Below, piece after piece: positions 25,732 to 38,577 of a stretch of 64,000 nucleotides of DNA (position 1 is its first letter; every line of letters begins with the position of its first letter). Position numbers and translations under genes: made by a program. The notes below the pieces were generated by a model, which worked only from the letters and a program-made list of their open reading frames with translations, had not been told where the DNA came from and made no database searches. Source of the stretch: Mariannaea sp. PMI_226 (taxonomy: Eukaryota > Ascomycota > Sordariomycetes > Hypocreales > Nectriaceae); the NCBI GenBank assembly GCA_024336345.1, contig JANFOG010000003.1:2176501-2240500 (forward strand), written 5' to 3'.

Positions 25732-28700
25732 AGGGTAATATACATGTTCCCCCTACCTTATCCACCCTCTCTTCGGAGTAATAATAAAGTACAGTACCCT
25801 TTTTACTCAATTACCCACGTACATGGAGTTGTATGCAGCCGCCGACTTCACTCTGGCGACCTAGGCAATTACGCACTAGATCCATATCGATCAATTATAG
25901 GTAGGGAAAGGGAAAAGGCATGTGAACGGAATGTGTTCCCCCAATGTCTCACGGTAACTAGCCCACGTCTCGGATCTTAAAAGCAGCACGATGGTGCTAA
26001 GTCAAACTCGTAACCAACTCCCCACTAAGAACCCTCCCCAGACCCAGACTACGTCTCAATCAGAGACGTGGGCCGTGTTCTGCGCACATAGCTACCTCAT
26101 AGCTTCCGACAGCAACCCCCTAGCTCCCCAATGCCCGTAGCTTTGGCCAGCTTCTGCTCAGCTTGCAGCTTGCGCACCTACGTATCCAAACACAGCTCAC
26201 ACAGCTCCCCCGGCGCGCAGCTTGCGCGCAGCTCCCGCGACTCCGCTCTGTCAGATGAGACGAGGCCCCCAGGTCAGTAGCAATAGTGTGGGCCATCCCC
26301 AGCCACTCGCAATGGAAATCCCTTGCAATGTGATTGATGGAGGCCATCTCTCATCACTGCGCATACTACTATGTACCTACGCACGTACTATGTAGAAGCA
26401 TTGCCGTCGTGGCTGGTGGGCTTCTCGAACGAGGTGAAAACAACACACACATTTATAATCTCTCCCCTGGGTCTAGTTGGCCTCGGCCCCTAGAGGTCGG
26501 GTTCCTGGCGACCGGGCGGCCGATATGCAAATTTCACTGGTCTTGGGCTGAGCCAGTGCCACTCGCAGTTTGGCGCCACTGGAAACGCCGCAACTATCGC
26601 AATATCCAGGTGGGGCCAACGAGCCGCGCTCTATGGGTGGAACTTTGGTCTGACCAGGGGGGGGACTGGTTGAATTTCGTCCGGTACGAGGTTCTTCATC
26701 CACTCAAAAAGTGGTGGCAGGGAAGTGTGAGTGTCCTGTATTCCGATTTATGCCTCGTTGAGATACTCAGCTCAGCCAGGTCTGGTCGATGACGACGGAA
26801 TGGGAGGGCCTACCCTGCAGCTCGCGAACAGCCAACCTCGATTGATCTCTCTTCGATGGTCAATCGCTTCTTTAATTCATTCGTTCTCTTGATAATTGAG
26901 TGGCTGGGAACTATGTGGTGTGGTCACCCTGCACCTTAATTGGCTGTCAGTGAGCTTCGCGCATCCTCAAAGTTGTGAATTGCCAACAACAACGCACTGA
27001 ATGAGTTAAGTCAAGCTGCAGGTCACCAAGAGAGAGGACGATCAGGCATATGAGAAGTCGTAATGAACCGGTACGCTGTTGTCGTGGACCGTCACCATTG
27101 GGTCTCTCCCATGCCAATTATGCATGTGCATTATTTAGTGTACATATTGTCAGCCGAGTAACTTCGTACACTTGCAGATGAAAACCAGCAAGGCGCCATA
27201 ATTACCAGTGGAGCGTGTCATCTGGGCCAGAATGGATCATGGGTGGGCTATGTTTGGACCTCTGGGTGGGATCTGCCGTAGAAAGGCGAGTCAGGATAAG
27301 CAAAGTGGTTGAGGGTAGAACTTTAGGTTACCATTCAGCTCAATCACATCACTGTGGTACATATTGTTTGGAGAGCCGTGACACCTCGGCACCCCCGTAC
27401 CGAACTACAGTGAGAAACGATGCATATCCACCGTTGTAACTGCGGACTGCAAACTCAGATATCCTGTCTCCTACTGTGTAGGCCCCGCTGGTCAGCATCG
27501 ATTAGGCTCTCCGTAGATGTTGTCCGTGGTCTGCCAGGCGCATCATGACGGCGATGATCAGCGTCAACAAGGCTGCTCTTCACCGCTGGGTCTTGTCTTG
27601 ATTAGTTGCCAAAAAAAAAAACAAAAAAACGCCGAAATGTCTCGGGTTGAAAAGTGTTTATTCTCCAAAGGTCGACTGTTGCTCGGTTCCCCCCCCATTG
27701 CCCTGCTCAAAAGATGGAGCATCATATAATAATCAAACACGGATCATTAGCGAGCAGGTAATCCTCATTACATCTTCTCCAACGGACTATACGGATGGAC
27801 GACTATTGACAAAGAACACAGGCATCCTTCTGCACAGTGCCTACGGAGTAATGAGCCAGGGGTCTCGGTTGGATGAGTTGCTGTGACAACTCGATCAATA
27901 ACCTAGCAGCTCGCTGACATAATTCATGGTGGTGTGGAGTCAAGACGGTCTCCGAGGCGCCTGAAAGTACGGTAGGGAGGCCCAAGACGGGATCGGCTTC
28001 GCAGAGATGACAAGCTTCCTTTCACTAGTCGGGTCCGTCGCGTCTCGTCCACGGCGTGGCCGCATGTGGATGTTGTCGACGCGTTTCATTGAGGTGCTCA
28101 TTTGCTGCTCTCAGAATTTTCATGGTAATGTAACTAATAATATTGAGGTGCCTCGGTCATTCGGGAACATCTGATTGTGACCTCGCACATGGGACCGTCA
28201 TGGCGCCCTGCACTCGTTGGCTTTGCCAGAGTTGAACACGCGCCCAGGGAACACCTTAGCTGACAGAACATACTATGCAGCAATGAAGTAGTTGGGCAAA
28301 GGTGCGCCTCTCAGCATGCATGTGCTATCTGTATTGTGCTGCGTACGAAGTTCGTATGACGTGCACTGTCTTCGATCTCGCAATCGACTCGCCCACTACA
28401 TTTGTCGACAGCAAGAGGTCCAGTGTAGACCGCCCTGCTGCTTGTGCACCGTAATACCTACGTATTCGTGCAGCTGAGACAATACTGCGTGGCCTCACAC
28501 ACGTACCTCTTCGAGAAGCTAAACATGGTGAATACCAAAAAAGGAAAAAAAATGAATCTACTTGATGTTGTGCATCGCATCTGTTCCAGTGCTCAAGCCT
28601 TCGACAAATGCTACGGTGACATTGGCGCTCCATCATACTTTTGAGCTTCGCTTTGTGGCGTAAGCTAGATATGTGTCTGGAGCATTCTCCATGCCGGAGG

Positions 28701-29143
28701 TGGAGGTGTTGCAAACGTGCAAACACGCAGTTTTGCTGGCATCATTACGAAGAACTCAATGTCTTTCCCCAATCATCAGCCTGATAGAACAGTCATATGC
28801 AAAATCGGCGATACTAGTTCAAAATATTCCTCCATCGCTACTATAATTTCTTACGCAACTACTGTAGCCATATTTAGGCATCTACATAGTATAAGTGGTA
28901 ATTTGAAGAGTTGTCGAGATCGAAATCTCAACCTGCTTTCGGGGGTTTCGCCGCCGTCAGACCAATCGTTCTCAGGCGCACGTGACGTGATGTCACAATC
29001 AAGCTCAGGGTCTGCCCCGCGATGTGAAGCCTCTCTACCCCACGCTTGACATTGACTCAGCGTCAGCCCTGCCAACTCGAACCCCTCGGCACGGCACGGA
29101 ACGTCAAGACTGAACCGGTTGCTATCGGGATTTACATTCCAAA

Positions 29144-32100
29144 ATGAAACAGAGGTTCTCTTCTTTAGATGTCAAGGTAAGACGAAATGGCATGCTGTTG
29201 TGTGTGGCCCAGTTGCTAGCAATGGATTGCTAATCATTGTCCCACAGGTCATCGCCCACGAGCTTCAGGAGAACCTGGTGACTCTGCGGCTGTCCAATGT
29301 CTACGACCTTTCCTCTAAAATCTTTCTTCTCAAGTTCGCGAAGCCGGATAACAAGAAACAAATCGTCGTCGATACCGGATTTCGTTGTCATCTTACCGAG
29401 TTCGCCCGAACCACCGCGGCAGCACCTTCTGCCTTCGTCTCCCGACTTCGAAAGTTCCTTAAGACACGACGCTTGACTGCAGTTACTCAAGTAGGGACGG
29501 ATAGAATTCTCGAATTCCAATTTAGTGATGGCCAGTATCGACTATTTTTGGAGTTCTTTGCCGTAATACTACCCTCCCACACGCCAATGGAGCCTTGGGT
29601 AGAGAAGCTAACACTTGCGACATGCATAGAGCGGCAATATCATTCTTACCGATTCCGAACTGAAAATTCTCACACTCGCTCGAACTGTCTCTGAGGGAGA
29701 AGGCCAAGAACCCCAGCGAGTCGGCCTTCAATACTTGTTAGAAAACCGGCAGAACTTCTCCGGGATTCCCGCCTTGACAAAGGAGCGAGTGCGAGATGCA
29801 TTACAAGCTGCTGTGAATAGGGCCGCTTCAACGGCTGTAAACTCAAAGAAACTGAAAGGGAAGCCCGGAGGTGATTTGAGAAAGGCCTTGGCTGTGTCCA
29901 TTACGGAACTTCCTCCGATTCTTGTGGACCACGCCCTGCAAAAGAACCAATTCGACACCGCACATAAACCAGAAGATGTTCTAGCAAGCGAAGCTCTACT
30001 AGATGATTTAGTTAAGTCGCTTGCAGAAGCACGAGAAATCGTTCAAGCCATTACAGCTTCAAGTGACTGCCCAGGCTACATATTCGCAAAGCGTCAGGGG
30101 CCTAAACCAGAGAATACCGAGCAAGAAGGCGCCGACTCAGCTCGAAGGGGACTATTGTACGAAGATTTCCACCCATTTGTGCCGCATAAATTGGAAAGGG
30201 ACCCGGCGATTGAGATCATTGAATTCAAAAATTACAATGCCACGGTTGATGAGTTCTTTTCCTCGATAGAAGGACAGAAGCTTGAGGCGAGACTTAATGA
30301 GCGAGAGGCAACAGCACAGAGAAAACTTGAAGCCGCAAGAACCGAGCAATCAAAGCGAGTTGAGGGGTTACAGGAAGTACAGTCTCTGAACTTATTGAAA
30401 GCTGCTGCAATCGAGGCGAATGTTGAGCGTGTGCAAGAAGCCATGGATGCCGTCAATGGGCTTCTAGGCCAGGGTATGGATTGGGTTGACGTTGGGAAAT
30501 TAGTAGAACGAGAGAAAAAGCGACACAACCCCGTTGCAGAAATAATCAAACTGCCTCTCAACCTGGCAGAGAACGTCATTACACTTGAGCTGGCTGAAGA
30601 AGAGATTGAAGAAGAAGAGGTTGATCTTTACGAAACCGACGATAGCGCAGCGGAGAGTGACGATGAATCGACTCCTGCGAAGAACAAAGCCGCGTCTAAA
30701 GGCTTACTAGTCGATATCAACCTCACTCTCACCCCCTGGGGCAACGCCAGGGAGTATTACGATCAGAAAAAGTCAGCAGCCGTTAAAGAAGAAAAGACTC
30801 AGCAGCAAGCAACCAGGGCATTGAAGAACACAGAGCAGAAGATTGCCGAGGACCTGAAGAAAGGACTCAAGCAGGAGAAAGCTTTACTTCAACCCATCCG
30901 CAAAGCAATGTGGTTCGAGAAATTTATCTGGTTCATCTCGTCCGACGGATATTTGGTCATTGGAGGCAAGGATGCCCAGCAAAATGAGATTATTTACAAG
31001 AGGTATCTCCGCAAAGGAGATATTTACTGCCACGCTGATCTCCACGGAGCATCTAGTGTCATCATCAAGAACAACCCCAAGACGCCGGATGCCCCGATTC
31101 CTCCGGCCACGCTTTCCCAGGCGGGTACCCTTGCCGTCTGTTCCTCAGATGCTTGGGACTCCAAGGCCGGCATGTCCGCTTGGTGGGTTAATGCAGACCA
31201 GGTCTCCAAGTCGGCTCCTACTGGTGAATATTTACCAACGGGAAGCTTTATGGTGAGGGGCAAGAAGAATTTCCTCCCTCCCGCTCAATTGCTTCTTGGA
31301 CTTGGTGTCATGTTCAAGATCAGCGAGGAGAGCAAGGCCAAGCATGTGAAGCACCGCTTGTATGATGGCGACTTCACGGCTGGCAATGAGACTGTACGAC
31401 CTACCGCATCATCTGCAGAGCAAGGTGACGCACAGGCGCCCGCAGATGAAGAGCCAAACTTGACTGACGATGAGTTGGCATCTGATAATGAATTGGACGA
31501 CGAAGACCGAGACGAGAAGGTCCGGGAAAACCCACTCCAAGCCTTCGGCAGTAATGCTGGCGATGACAGTGATATTCAGAAGGTGGAAGAAGGTGTTTCT
31601 AATCTGAATGTCCAAGATCAGCCTACTGTTGAAGAAGAGCCTGCCCAGCAAGAGGACGAAGAGAATGAAGAAGAAAATGGCGAAGAAGAAAATGATGAAG
31701 GGGCTGATGACGAGGAAATGGTGAAATCTGCCACTGAAGCATCCGAAGCGTTGGACAAGTCGAACACTTCAACACCAGGGAATGCTACACCCAAACCCGA
31801 AAAGAAGGTACCGCCCAAGCGTGGCCAGCGTGGCAAAGCGAAGAAGATTGCTGCGAAATACCGAGATCAAGACGACGAGGATCGTGCTGCGGCCGAATCC
31901 CTCATCGGTTCTGCTGCTGGCCGCAAGAGAGCTGAAGCTGAGGAAAAAGCTAAGGCAGCGCGGGAAGCCGAGGCTGCCGCGGCTAAGGAGCGTCGCCGTG
32001 CGCAGCACCAGCGACAGCAGAAGGAAACAGCCGAGCATGAAGAGATTCGTCGTGTTATGATGGATGAGGGCATCGACATGCTGGATGATGAGGAGACGGA

Positions 32101-32548
32101 CCAGATGTCCCTACTGGACTCTTTGGTGGGGAAACCGCTCCCGGGCGACGAGATTCTCGAAATCATACCCGTTTGCGCTCCCTGGAACGCTCTTGGTCGT
32201 GTCAAGTATAAGGCCAAGATGCAGCCCGGCGCTACGAAGAAAGGCAAGGCTGTGAAGGAAATCCTCGACCGCTGGAAAGCTGCCAGCAGCCGCAAGGGCG
32301 TGGTCGACGAGACGTCCCGTGACGCAGAGCGCATGTGGCCTCGTGAGGTTGAGCTACTGAAATCGCTCAAGCCCGAAGAGACGTACAACTGCGTTCCCGT
32401 TGGCAAGGTCCGCGTCATGTTGTCAGGTGGTATGGCATCTAGTAGTGGCGGCGGTGGTGGCAGCAGTGGAAGTGGTAAGAAGGGCGGTGGTGGCTCGAAG
32501 GGGCAGGGCAGAGGAGGAAAAGGGGGCAAGGGATCAAAGAGATCATAG
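29144..32548 (+). CDS. rqc2: Ribosome quality control factor Rqc2/Tae2 (NEMF family)
   Basis: Three exons, 29144-29176, 29248-29562 and 29630-32548, give 1088 residues; introns are 71 and 67 nt and the second contains a CTAAC branch-like site. The family binds stalled 60S subunits carrying peptidyl-tRNA, recruits the E3 ligase Ltn1 and adds C-terminal Ala/Thr tails. The N-terminus MKQRFSSLDV has Asp9, and GTDRIL supplies Asp96-Arg97, matching the residues needed for tailing in yeast Rqc2 (D9, D98, R99). A charged helical region (roughly 300-400) is followed by the NFACT-R domain (about 535-650, with AMWFEKFIWFISSDGYLVI). An acidic linker occupies about 700-825, then a basic region, then the NFACT-C domain (about 950-1030, ILEIIPVCAPWNALGRVKYK). 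The last 35 residues are Gly/Ser/Lys-rich. It is convergent with the annexin gene, 289 bp apart. Confidence 0.95.
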
Positions 32549-32654
32549 TTCACGGCATGTAAACATGTCAATCATCATGATGGTCATTTATTCATTCACA
32601 AGAAAATCTATTAGAGGCCTTTTGTATGCCCAAATGATCCTTGGAATATAGAAG

Positions 32655-32660
32655 AATAAA
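32655..32660 (+). terminator. Putative polyadenylation signal of rqc2
   Basis: An AATAAA hexamer lies 107 nt after the rqc2 stop codon, in the 289-bp gap between this gene and the convergent annexin gene. Position and sequence fit, but fungal poly(A) signals are loose. Confidence 0.4.
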
Positions 32661-32837
32661 GAAAAGAAAATTAAGGCCGTGGCGTCGTAACAGGGGCAAC
32701 ACATTTAGGTATCCATATGTTATAACATTCTCACAAGTGCCAAATCCAAGCTTGGGAATAGAGTGAAGAGGAAGGGAAAAAAAAAAACCAAGAAAATAGA
32801 GAGCCTCGAGAAGTGCCAAATAACAACCTGTAGCTGA

Positions 32838-35720
32838 CTAGTAGCTACTTATGGCAACCTTGTCAAATCTTCTCACGTCATCAGGCATCCGGGCAATGCA
32901 CAACTCAAGGCAGAACTGGCCCCATTCGCCAGTGGTAGCCTCGCGGACTGCATCCGAGAGTCCCTTTCCATAACGCTCACGGTAGGCATGCTTGACGGCA
33001 CGCATGTGCTGCGGGTCCCAGTGGTAACGGACAAGGCGAGAGATGAGCAACTCACGGCGCAGACCATCTTTACGGGAGGCAGTAATGGCGTGATGTAAGA
33101 GGAGGGCGTCACGGACGGGACGGTTGATGATGCCATTCAAGATGTGCGCAAGAAGCTCGCCCTAGGGAATTTGTCAGCTAAATGGCTATTTCTTTCAAGA
33201 CTGGGAGAAAAAAAAAAGGGGGGGGGGGATTTGAAAGAAAGGGTTTTGTGAGTGTGAATAACTTACAACAAGGTTTCCACTCTTTTTAAGGGCATCACGA
33301 GCAAAGTTGTTGTGGTAGTGACGCTCATACAACTGTAGAACTTCGCGCAGGTGAGTATCGCTGCGTTGGACCACAATGCTAATCATGGCTGTTTCGCCTC
33401 CCTTCTCCGACTTGATAGCATGACGCAGTTCGCGGACATCGTGATCGACTAGTTCATAGTCGATGGGGACTTGGCGACCATATTCATCATACTCCTCCAT
33501 CCGACGCTCATCCAGAACCATGAGGACAGCTTTCTTAAATTTATCCTCCTTGAGTTCAGTCTTCATACACTTTGTGAGGCTATTGTCGTACTTCTTGTCC
33601 TGGAAAGCTTCTTTGATCAAATGGATCTCGTAGTTGGTGCGGCCCATGAGCGATTCAATGAGGAGCTCACGACGGGTCTTGTCGCCCTGATACCAGAAGT
33701 TGGCCCAGTAAGCCTCGCTCTCCCACATTCCGAGAGCCACTGAGTAGCAAGCTTTCATGAGGAGCGGATCCTCGTCCTTAAGTCGTGCGCGAATATGCTT
33801 GGCCACGTTGACTCCTTTGCGATCGGGTCCTGTCTTGACGATGGCTTTATAATTCACGCGCAGCTCCATCACCTGCTCGTGAGTGAGACCAGGAAGGATC
33901 TCAATAAGAGGAGTTGTATCTGGGCGCCTATTGCCCTTCAGAGCTTGAGCAAGCTGAACAGGGACGTCATCGGAATCGTGGAAGCGTGCTCGACGGCCCT
34001 GCTTCTTTCTGTCTTCAAAGTCCGATCCGAGGGGTGAAAGGGGCTCTAGCGTTCTGGTATCCTCACCTCCTCTGGATGGTAGAAGAAGAGGCGAGGGCAT
34101 GGGGGAGCTCTCTTGGTAAGTGCCGTGATACGATTCAAGCAGAGGAGAGCCGGGTGCATTAGCAAGGGACAAGCCAGCAACGCCTGCAGTAGCAACGGCC
34201 AATGAGGAGGAGCTTCCGCCTCGAGATCGCGATCTATGCTTTTGCCCTGACGACCCAACAGTGAGAAAATCAGAGCCTGAAGACTTCTCCCTACGATGAT
34301 CGCTAGATCGCCCTCTCGATCGCTCTCTCGACCTCGACTTGTCTCGTTTGTGACCCGAGTCGACAGTGAGGAGCTCGGAACTGGACCTCTCCCTGTGGTG
34401 GCGGCGACCTTCTCGTGATTTCTCCTTCTCCTTCTCTTTTTCCTTCTCTTTTTCCTTTTTCTTTCCCTTATCCTTACTACGGTCTCTTGGCTCGATGGTA
34501 AAGATTTTGGGACTCGTACCGTAAGGATCGGATGAGCCAGGGCTATGGGCCTTTGGTTCACCTTTGTCCTCATACGGATTCTGCCCATAGTTCTCAATGT
34601 AGGGATGGCGGCCATCACCGTCATCGCGGACCTCATATTGGGCAGGACGCTTTTCGTCCCTTCTTTGCCCCTTTTCATCCCAGTCGTCGTAGTACCTTTC
34701 ATCATACTTTCGTTCGTATCTTTCGTCATACCTCTCACGGTGTCCCTCATCGTATCTGGGGGATTCCTTCCCTGATCTTCTTCGGCGTTCTTCTGCCTCT
34801 CTTTCATCGTAATAATCCCTATCGGATTTGGAAAGGCGCTTCTCTTCCCATCTGTCATCTCGTCTCTCGGTTCTTGGGTCATCTCTGTGATCGCTGGTCT
34901 CATGGTATCTTCCATCATATTTTCCATAGTACCCTCGCTCCTGCTTGTAGTCGTGTTCATCTCCATGGCGCTCATCTTGATGTTGGTCGTCAGGGGTTGC
35001 AACATTGTAGCTAGTTAAAGCCTGAGAGGCAACCGAAGTGGTGGGAACGCCTGAAGTCTTTTCATAGACCAAACCTTCATGCGAAGCAGGCGGACGCTTG
35101 GGAACAGCAGGTTTTCCATATGCCAAATCATCATCATACTTGTCTTTGCCAGTGCGACGCTCCTTGTTTTCTTTCTCCTTTTTGTTTTCCGGAGACTCAT
35201 CGCCAGAGAGGAACTTGCGAATATATTTCTGGGGGAGGAACTTTAGCTTGTCCTCTTCCTCTTCGCGGCGATGATTTTGATTATCCTGGCGCTGTCCATC
35301 GTGCTTGTCATCCCAACGGTTCTCGTGTGTATCGCGAGGATCGGCGCGGCTGTTGCGATTTCCTTCGTCTGGAAAAGCGCCGGGAAGCAGTCCACTACCG
35401 ACATCCGTTTTCTTATCGTGAGAGCTGCGATGATGCGACTCATCGCCTGGTGACGCAGCCTTGCGAGCGCGCTGCTGGGAATCGTAACCGTAGAGAGCTT
35501 GGTCGCCTGGGTAGATACCGCCCTCTTCGGGGTAGGGCAGGGCGCCGCTGGCCTGGGCTTCAGGGTGACCCTTGTAGCGATCATCGAGATCATCTTCGGG
35601 ATAGATGAAGCTCGGCTCGCGAACGTCCTCGTACTGGGCATAGTCGTCCTTCGAGCGACGGTCGCGCGACCGTGACCTAGAACGGCCCTTCCGATTGGGA
35701 TCTTCTGGGGCGAGCGACAT
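32838..35720 (-). CDS. Annexin with long charged disordered N-terminus
   Basis: Two exons, 35720-33267 and 33161-32838, with a 105-nt intron in phase 0 (GTAAGT donor, CCCTAG acceptor), give 925 residues. Residues 1 to about 585 are extremely rich in Arg, Asp, Glu, Lys, Tyr and Ser, including repeated ERYDERYERKYDERYYDD-like units and a KEKEKEKEK tract. The C-terminal part (about 585-920) is an annexin core of helical repeats (for example GDKTRRELLIESLMGRTNYE and RDALLLHHAITASRKDG). The canonical GxGT-D/E calcium loops are not seen; the matching positions read MGRTN and similar. It resembles the large filamentous-fungal annexins (ANXC4-like in aspergilli), which I recognise only at family level. 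The role is probably membrane- or septum-associated, by inference. Confidence 0.88.
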
Positions 35721-37383
35721 GGCCGCGGTTTTTGGTGCGCTGTTCTGATATTTTCAAAGTGTCTGAAAGACGGGGCGGGGTACGGGTAGGCAAGGAGGGG
35801 AGGGGGGTTTAAATGCCCTCTTGATCGCTTGGGGAGGTTTTGTGGGATTGGCTGATGGAGGCCAATTTCCAGTAGCCACAGAGCCACAGACACTAAGTAT
35901 TCGCAGTCTGTATTGGCACTTGGTAGATGACTGCTACCGTGAGGCCGAAATGAGTGTGTATGTAGGATGAAGAGGGGGACTGTAGAGCAAGGCAGCGAGC
36001 AGAAGTATGGACCTCTGTCGTTCGTTGCGTTGCTCGGCTCTCGCGCAAAATCGAGACTCCAATTCCCGACGCCTACCGTCATAACATCCAGGATACTGCG
36101 TCCAGGCAAACAGGCTCCCCTACAAGGTATCCATCCATGGGCACCAGTCCGCCGCACAGTCCGCCTGGGGCTCTGTTTGGCGCCGTATCTCAGCCTACCT
36201 GGGCATGTTGGTGGAGCTGAAACCTCACCTGCAGGACAACTAATGCAGACTATTCTCCTTCCAACTGCCCCAGCTTACCCCAAACCGTTGACAAGCCGTT
36301 AAGTAATCAACCAGTTCCAAGGCCGCTCTACCTAGTGTCGCGCTGAATCGAGACCTAACAAAGCTAACAGTGCTTCCATTCCTTCAGAATTCCCAGGGTT
36401 CACGGCGCAGCATCGATGGCTACGATCATCCACAGCGGAGACTCCAGGAACTGCGCGCTAAATGCTCGCCCATTGTGTGGCTGGGAAGCCCACCTTCATC
36501 CTTCATTACACTTCCGGCCCGACGGACAGGGCTTGCGGGAAAATGGTGGTATGACAAACTCCCATGGACGAGTATGAATACGCGCTCAACTCAAGCACGA
36601 GGATGCACATAACTGCTGTTGGGAGGAGTTGCCTTGCCTAAGTCAGTGGGGTCCGAAAATTGATCAACTTGGGGATGGCATTTCTCAGTGAAGTGAGTCA
36701 ATCCCCCAGGCGCCAGTCGAAGTATCAAGCCAATGACCTTCAATTGGAGGGGCAACAGAGACACGGATTGGCTGCAGTCGCCCTTGTTCGTGAATGGGAT
36801 TGTAAACAAAGTACGACGGCTCAGCGCCAACCGAAAGTAACAACATGCAAGTCAGACGTGACTGACAGCTAGCCACAGGCGGAAATCTCGTGATGGCAAA
36901 AAGTCATTCGCATGCCAGGTTTCTTTTTCTGCTTAATACAAGTTTACAGATAAACAGACTGCAGTTGCAAGGCACAGCAGGAAAAAAAAATGATAACCTG
37001 AATGAGGTGAGGAAGAAAGCAAGAAAGAAGAAACTCCTAATAATACAATGATAATCTACCAAACCGCCCAAAATGGTGATATTACCTGTGGACCCAAGGA
37101 ACGTCTGGTGACGATTAGAATATCAATTCTAATAGGATTCTGGACCCCTATTTTCCTTGTTTTCATTTAATTGGGTTTCTTTTCTTCTTCTTCTTTTTTT
37201 TTTTTGGTGCGTAAATTGGCCAGTATCAAGACATCTGAGTGTTGACGTAGTGAGAGGAAACGACAACAAACACAAGCCCACTGATGAGAGATTTAGCACA
37301 ATCCCCATTCCTCTAGCTGATGAATGTTAGTCAACAGTTGCAGACACATTTCTAATTATTTAACCCAGGCTGTTGTTTAATGA
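35721..37383. other. Intergenic: annexin promoter side and 3' flank of the next gene
   Basis: No gene supported. Bases 35721-36000 are probably the annexin leader and promoter. A T-rich/TTC run lies near 37180-37206, close to the 3' end of the leftward gene ending at 37384. Confidence 0.55.
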
Positions 37384-38577
37384 TTATTCCCGAGGTGCCC
37401 TATCTCCTCGCTGAAATACGTACAGCGCCTCGTCCTTGCCAGCAAAACTTGGCAGTGGGATCTGGACTACCTTGGCCCAATCCTGATACTCCCTCTCCAT
37501 AAACTGATCCATCGTCGTGCTTTTGAAGCCAGTGTACCCGTTTCCGTTCTGCGTGCCTACCACAGCAATCGTGTCGCCTTGAAAGGCTTCCACTAATTGT
37601 CTTGTGAACCCGCCCTCGGTTCCCCCTCCAATTCCGCCACCGACGACAGGATATACAAGAAGAAGAACCATATCTTTGCCTCCAGAATTCCTGTCTAGCC
37701 ATTTCAAGCCGTCGCTGATAATTGTGTCGTTGACCCAGTTCACTCGCCATTCGCTCTGCATGTTGTCGACCGGGTGCACCGTAAGTCCATATTGCCGAAG
37801 CATGAACGTCCAGTAGCCATTGCCGGATCCAATATCGGCAATTTCTCGTCCATCGGACAGAATCTTCAGTATCTCAAGACTTTCATGAGACGGTGTAACG
37901 CAGCCGAAGTGATGCATGAAGATGGGGAGGATATGGTGACTACGCATCATGCGTTCGGCCGATATACATGGGCCGCCCCATTCAAGCTCTCGACAGGACC
38001 AGGCCCAAAAATCAAAGTAAGGATTTGCGCTGGGCGGTTTCTTACATTTTGGTACAGTTAATTTGGTTATGAGGGCCTGGTGTAGAAAACGCTTCTCGTT
38101 GAGCTTAGAGGAGACCTCGCTCCGGATAGAACCCTTCTTGGCGTTTGTGGTCAAGTTCTTGAGGGCCGAAGCCGTAGCCGTAGAAGGGCTGAAGACAGAT
38201 ATGTAAGCATCTACGTCTGCCTGTGGAGGCGGCTCTATCTGCAGTCGCATTTAGCTTCTATTGAACGAGAGGAGTGTCGGACGGATTAGGTTACGTACAG
38301 GTTTACGATCCTCATCATGATACCATGCGTGTAGCCCGTTGACCCCGCCGAGCCTCATGACGCCTTGTACCTGGCTCAGTTTGACGCTAGCGATAGCATG
38401 ATATGTGTACATGTCTTTCTCAGGCAGCTGGAGCAAGACTCTGCTTGCGTTATACAAGTCCCTCTCTTTGATTAACCAGTTCAATGCCAACTTCTGACGG
38501 TCAGCATCCCTGATGAGCTCATTTGGATTGAAAGACGGGCTGTCAACACAGTATGTGAATCTTGTGGGACGAGTCAT
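37384..38577 (-). CDS. Conserved-looking SAM-dependent methyltransferase-like protein
   Basis: Two exons, 38577-38299 and 38238-37384, with a 60-nt intron (GTACGT donor, CTGCAG acceptor, phase 0), give 377 residues. Residues 225-239 (EIADIGSGNGYWTFM) look like a class I methyltransferase SAM-binding motif I, followed by a Rossmann-like pattern and a Gly-rich loop (VVGGGIGGGTEGG). The first 200 residues have no motif I can name. No substrate can be deduced. It sits about 2 kb from the LaeA-like gene and about 8 kb from the PKS, so a tailoring role is possible. However, it has none of the marks of known PKS methyltransferases and may be an ordinary conserved gene. Confidence 0.75.

Larger units (their letters stand above)
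25004..29143. other. hex1 upstream region and gene-poor intergenic DNA
   Basis: The left part (25004 to about 25600) should hold the 5' exon(s), intron and promoter of the hex1 long transcript. It is pyrimidine-rich on the minus strand. The remainder to 29143 has no supported gene and contains the small repeats at 25408-25440 and 25708-25731. The last few hundred bases should be the promoter of the rightward rqc2 gene. Confidence 0.5.

Noticed and set aside
26334..26792. 152-codon plus-strand frame
   Set aside because: No recognisable domain, no splice context, Trp/Arg-rich composition typical of chance frames, and nothing links it to a neighbour.
34046..35005. 319-codon minus-strand frame inside the annexin gene
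   Set aside because: It overlaps the annexin exon in another frame and has the Met/Thr/Arg bias expected of a shifted read of Arg/Asp-rich codons.
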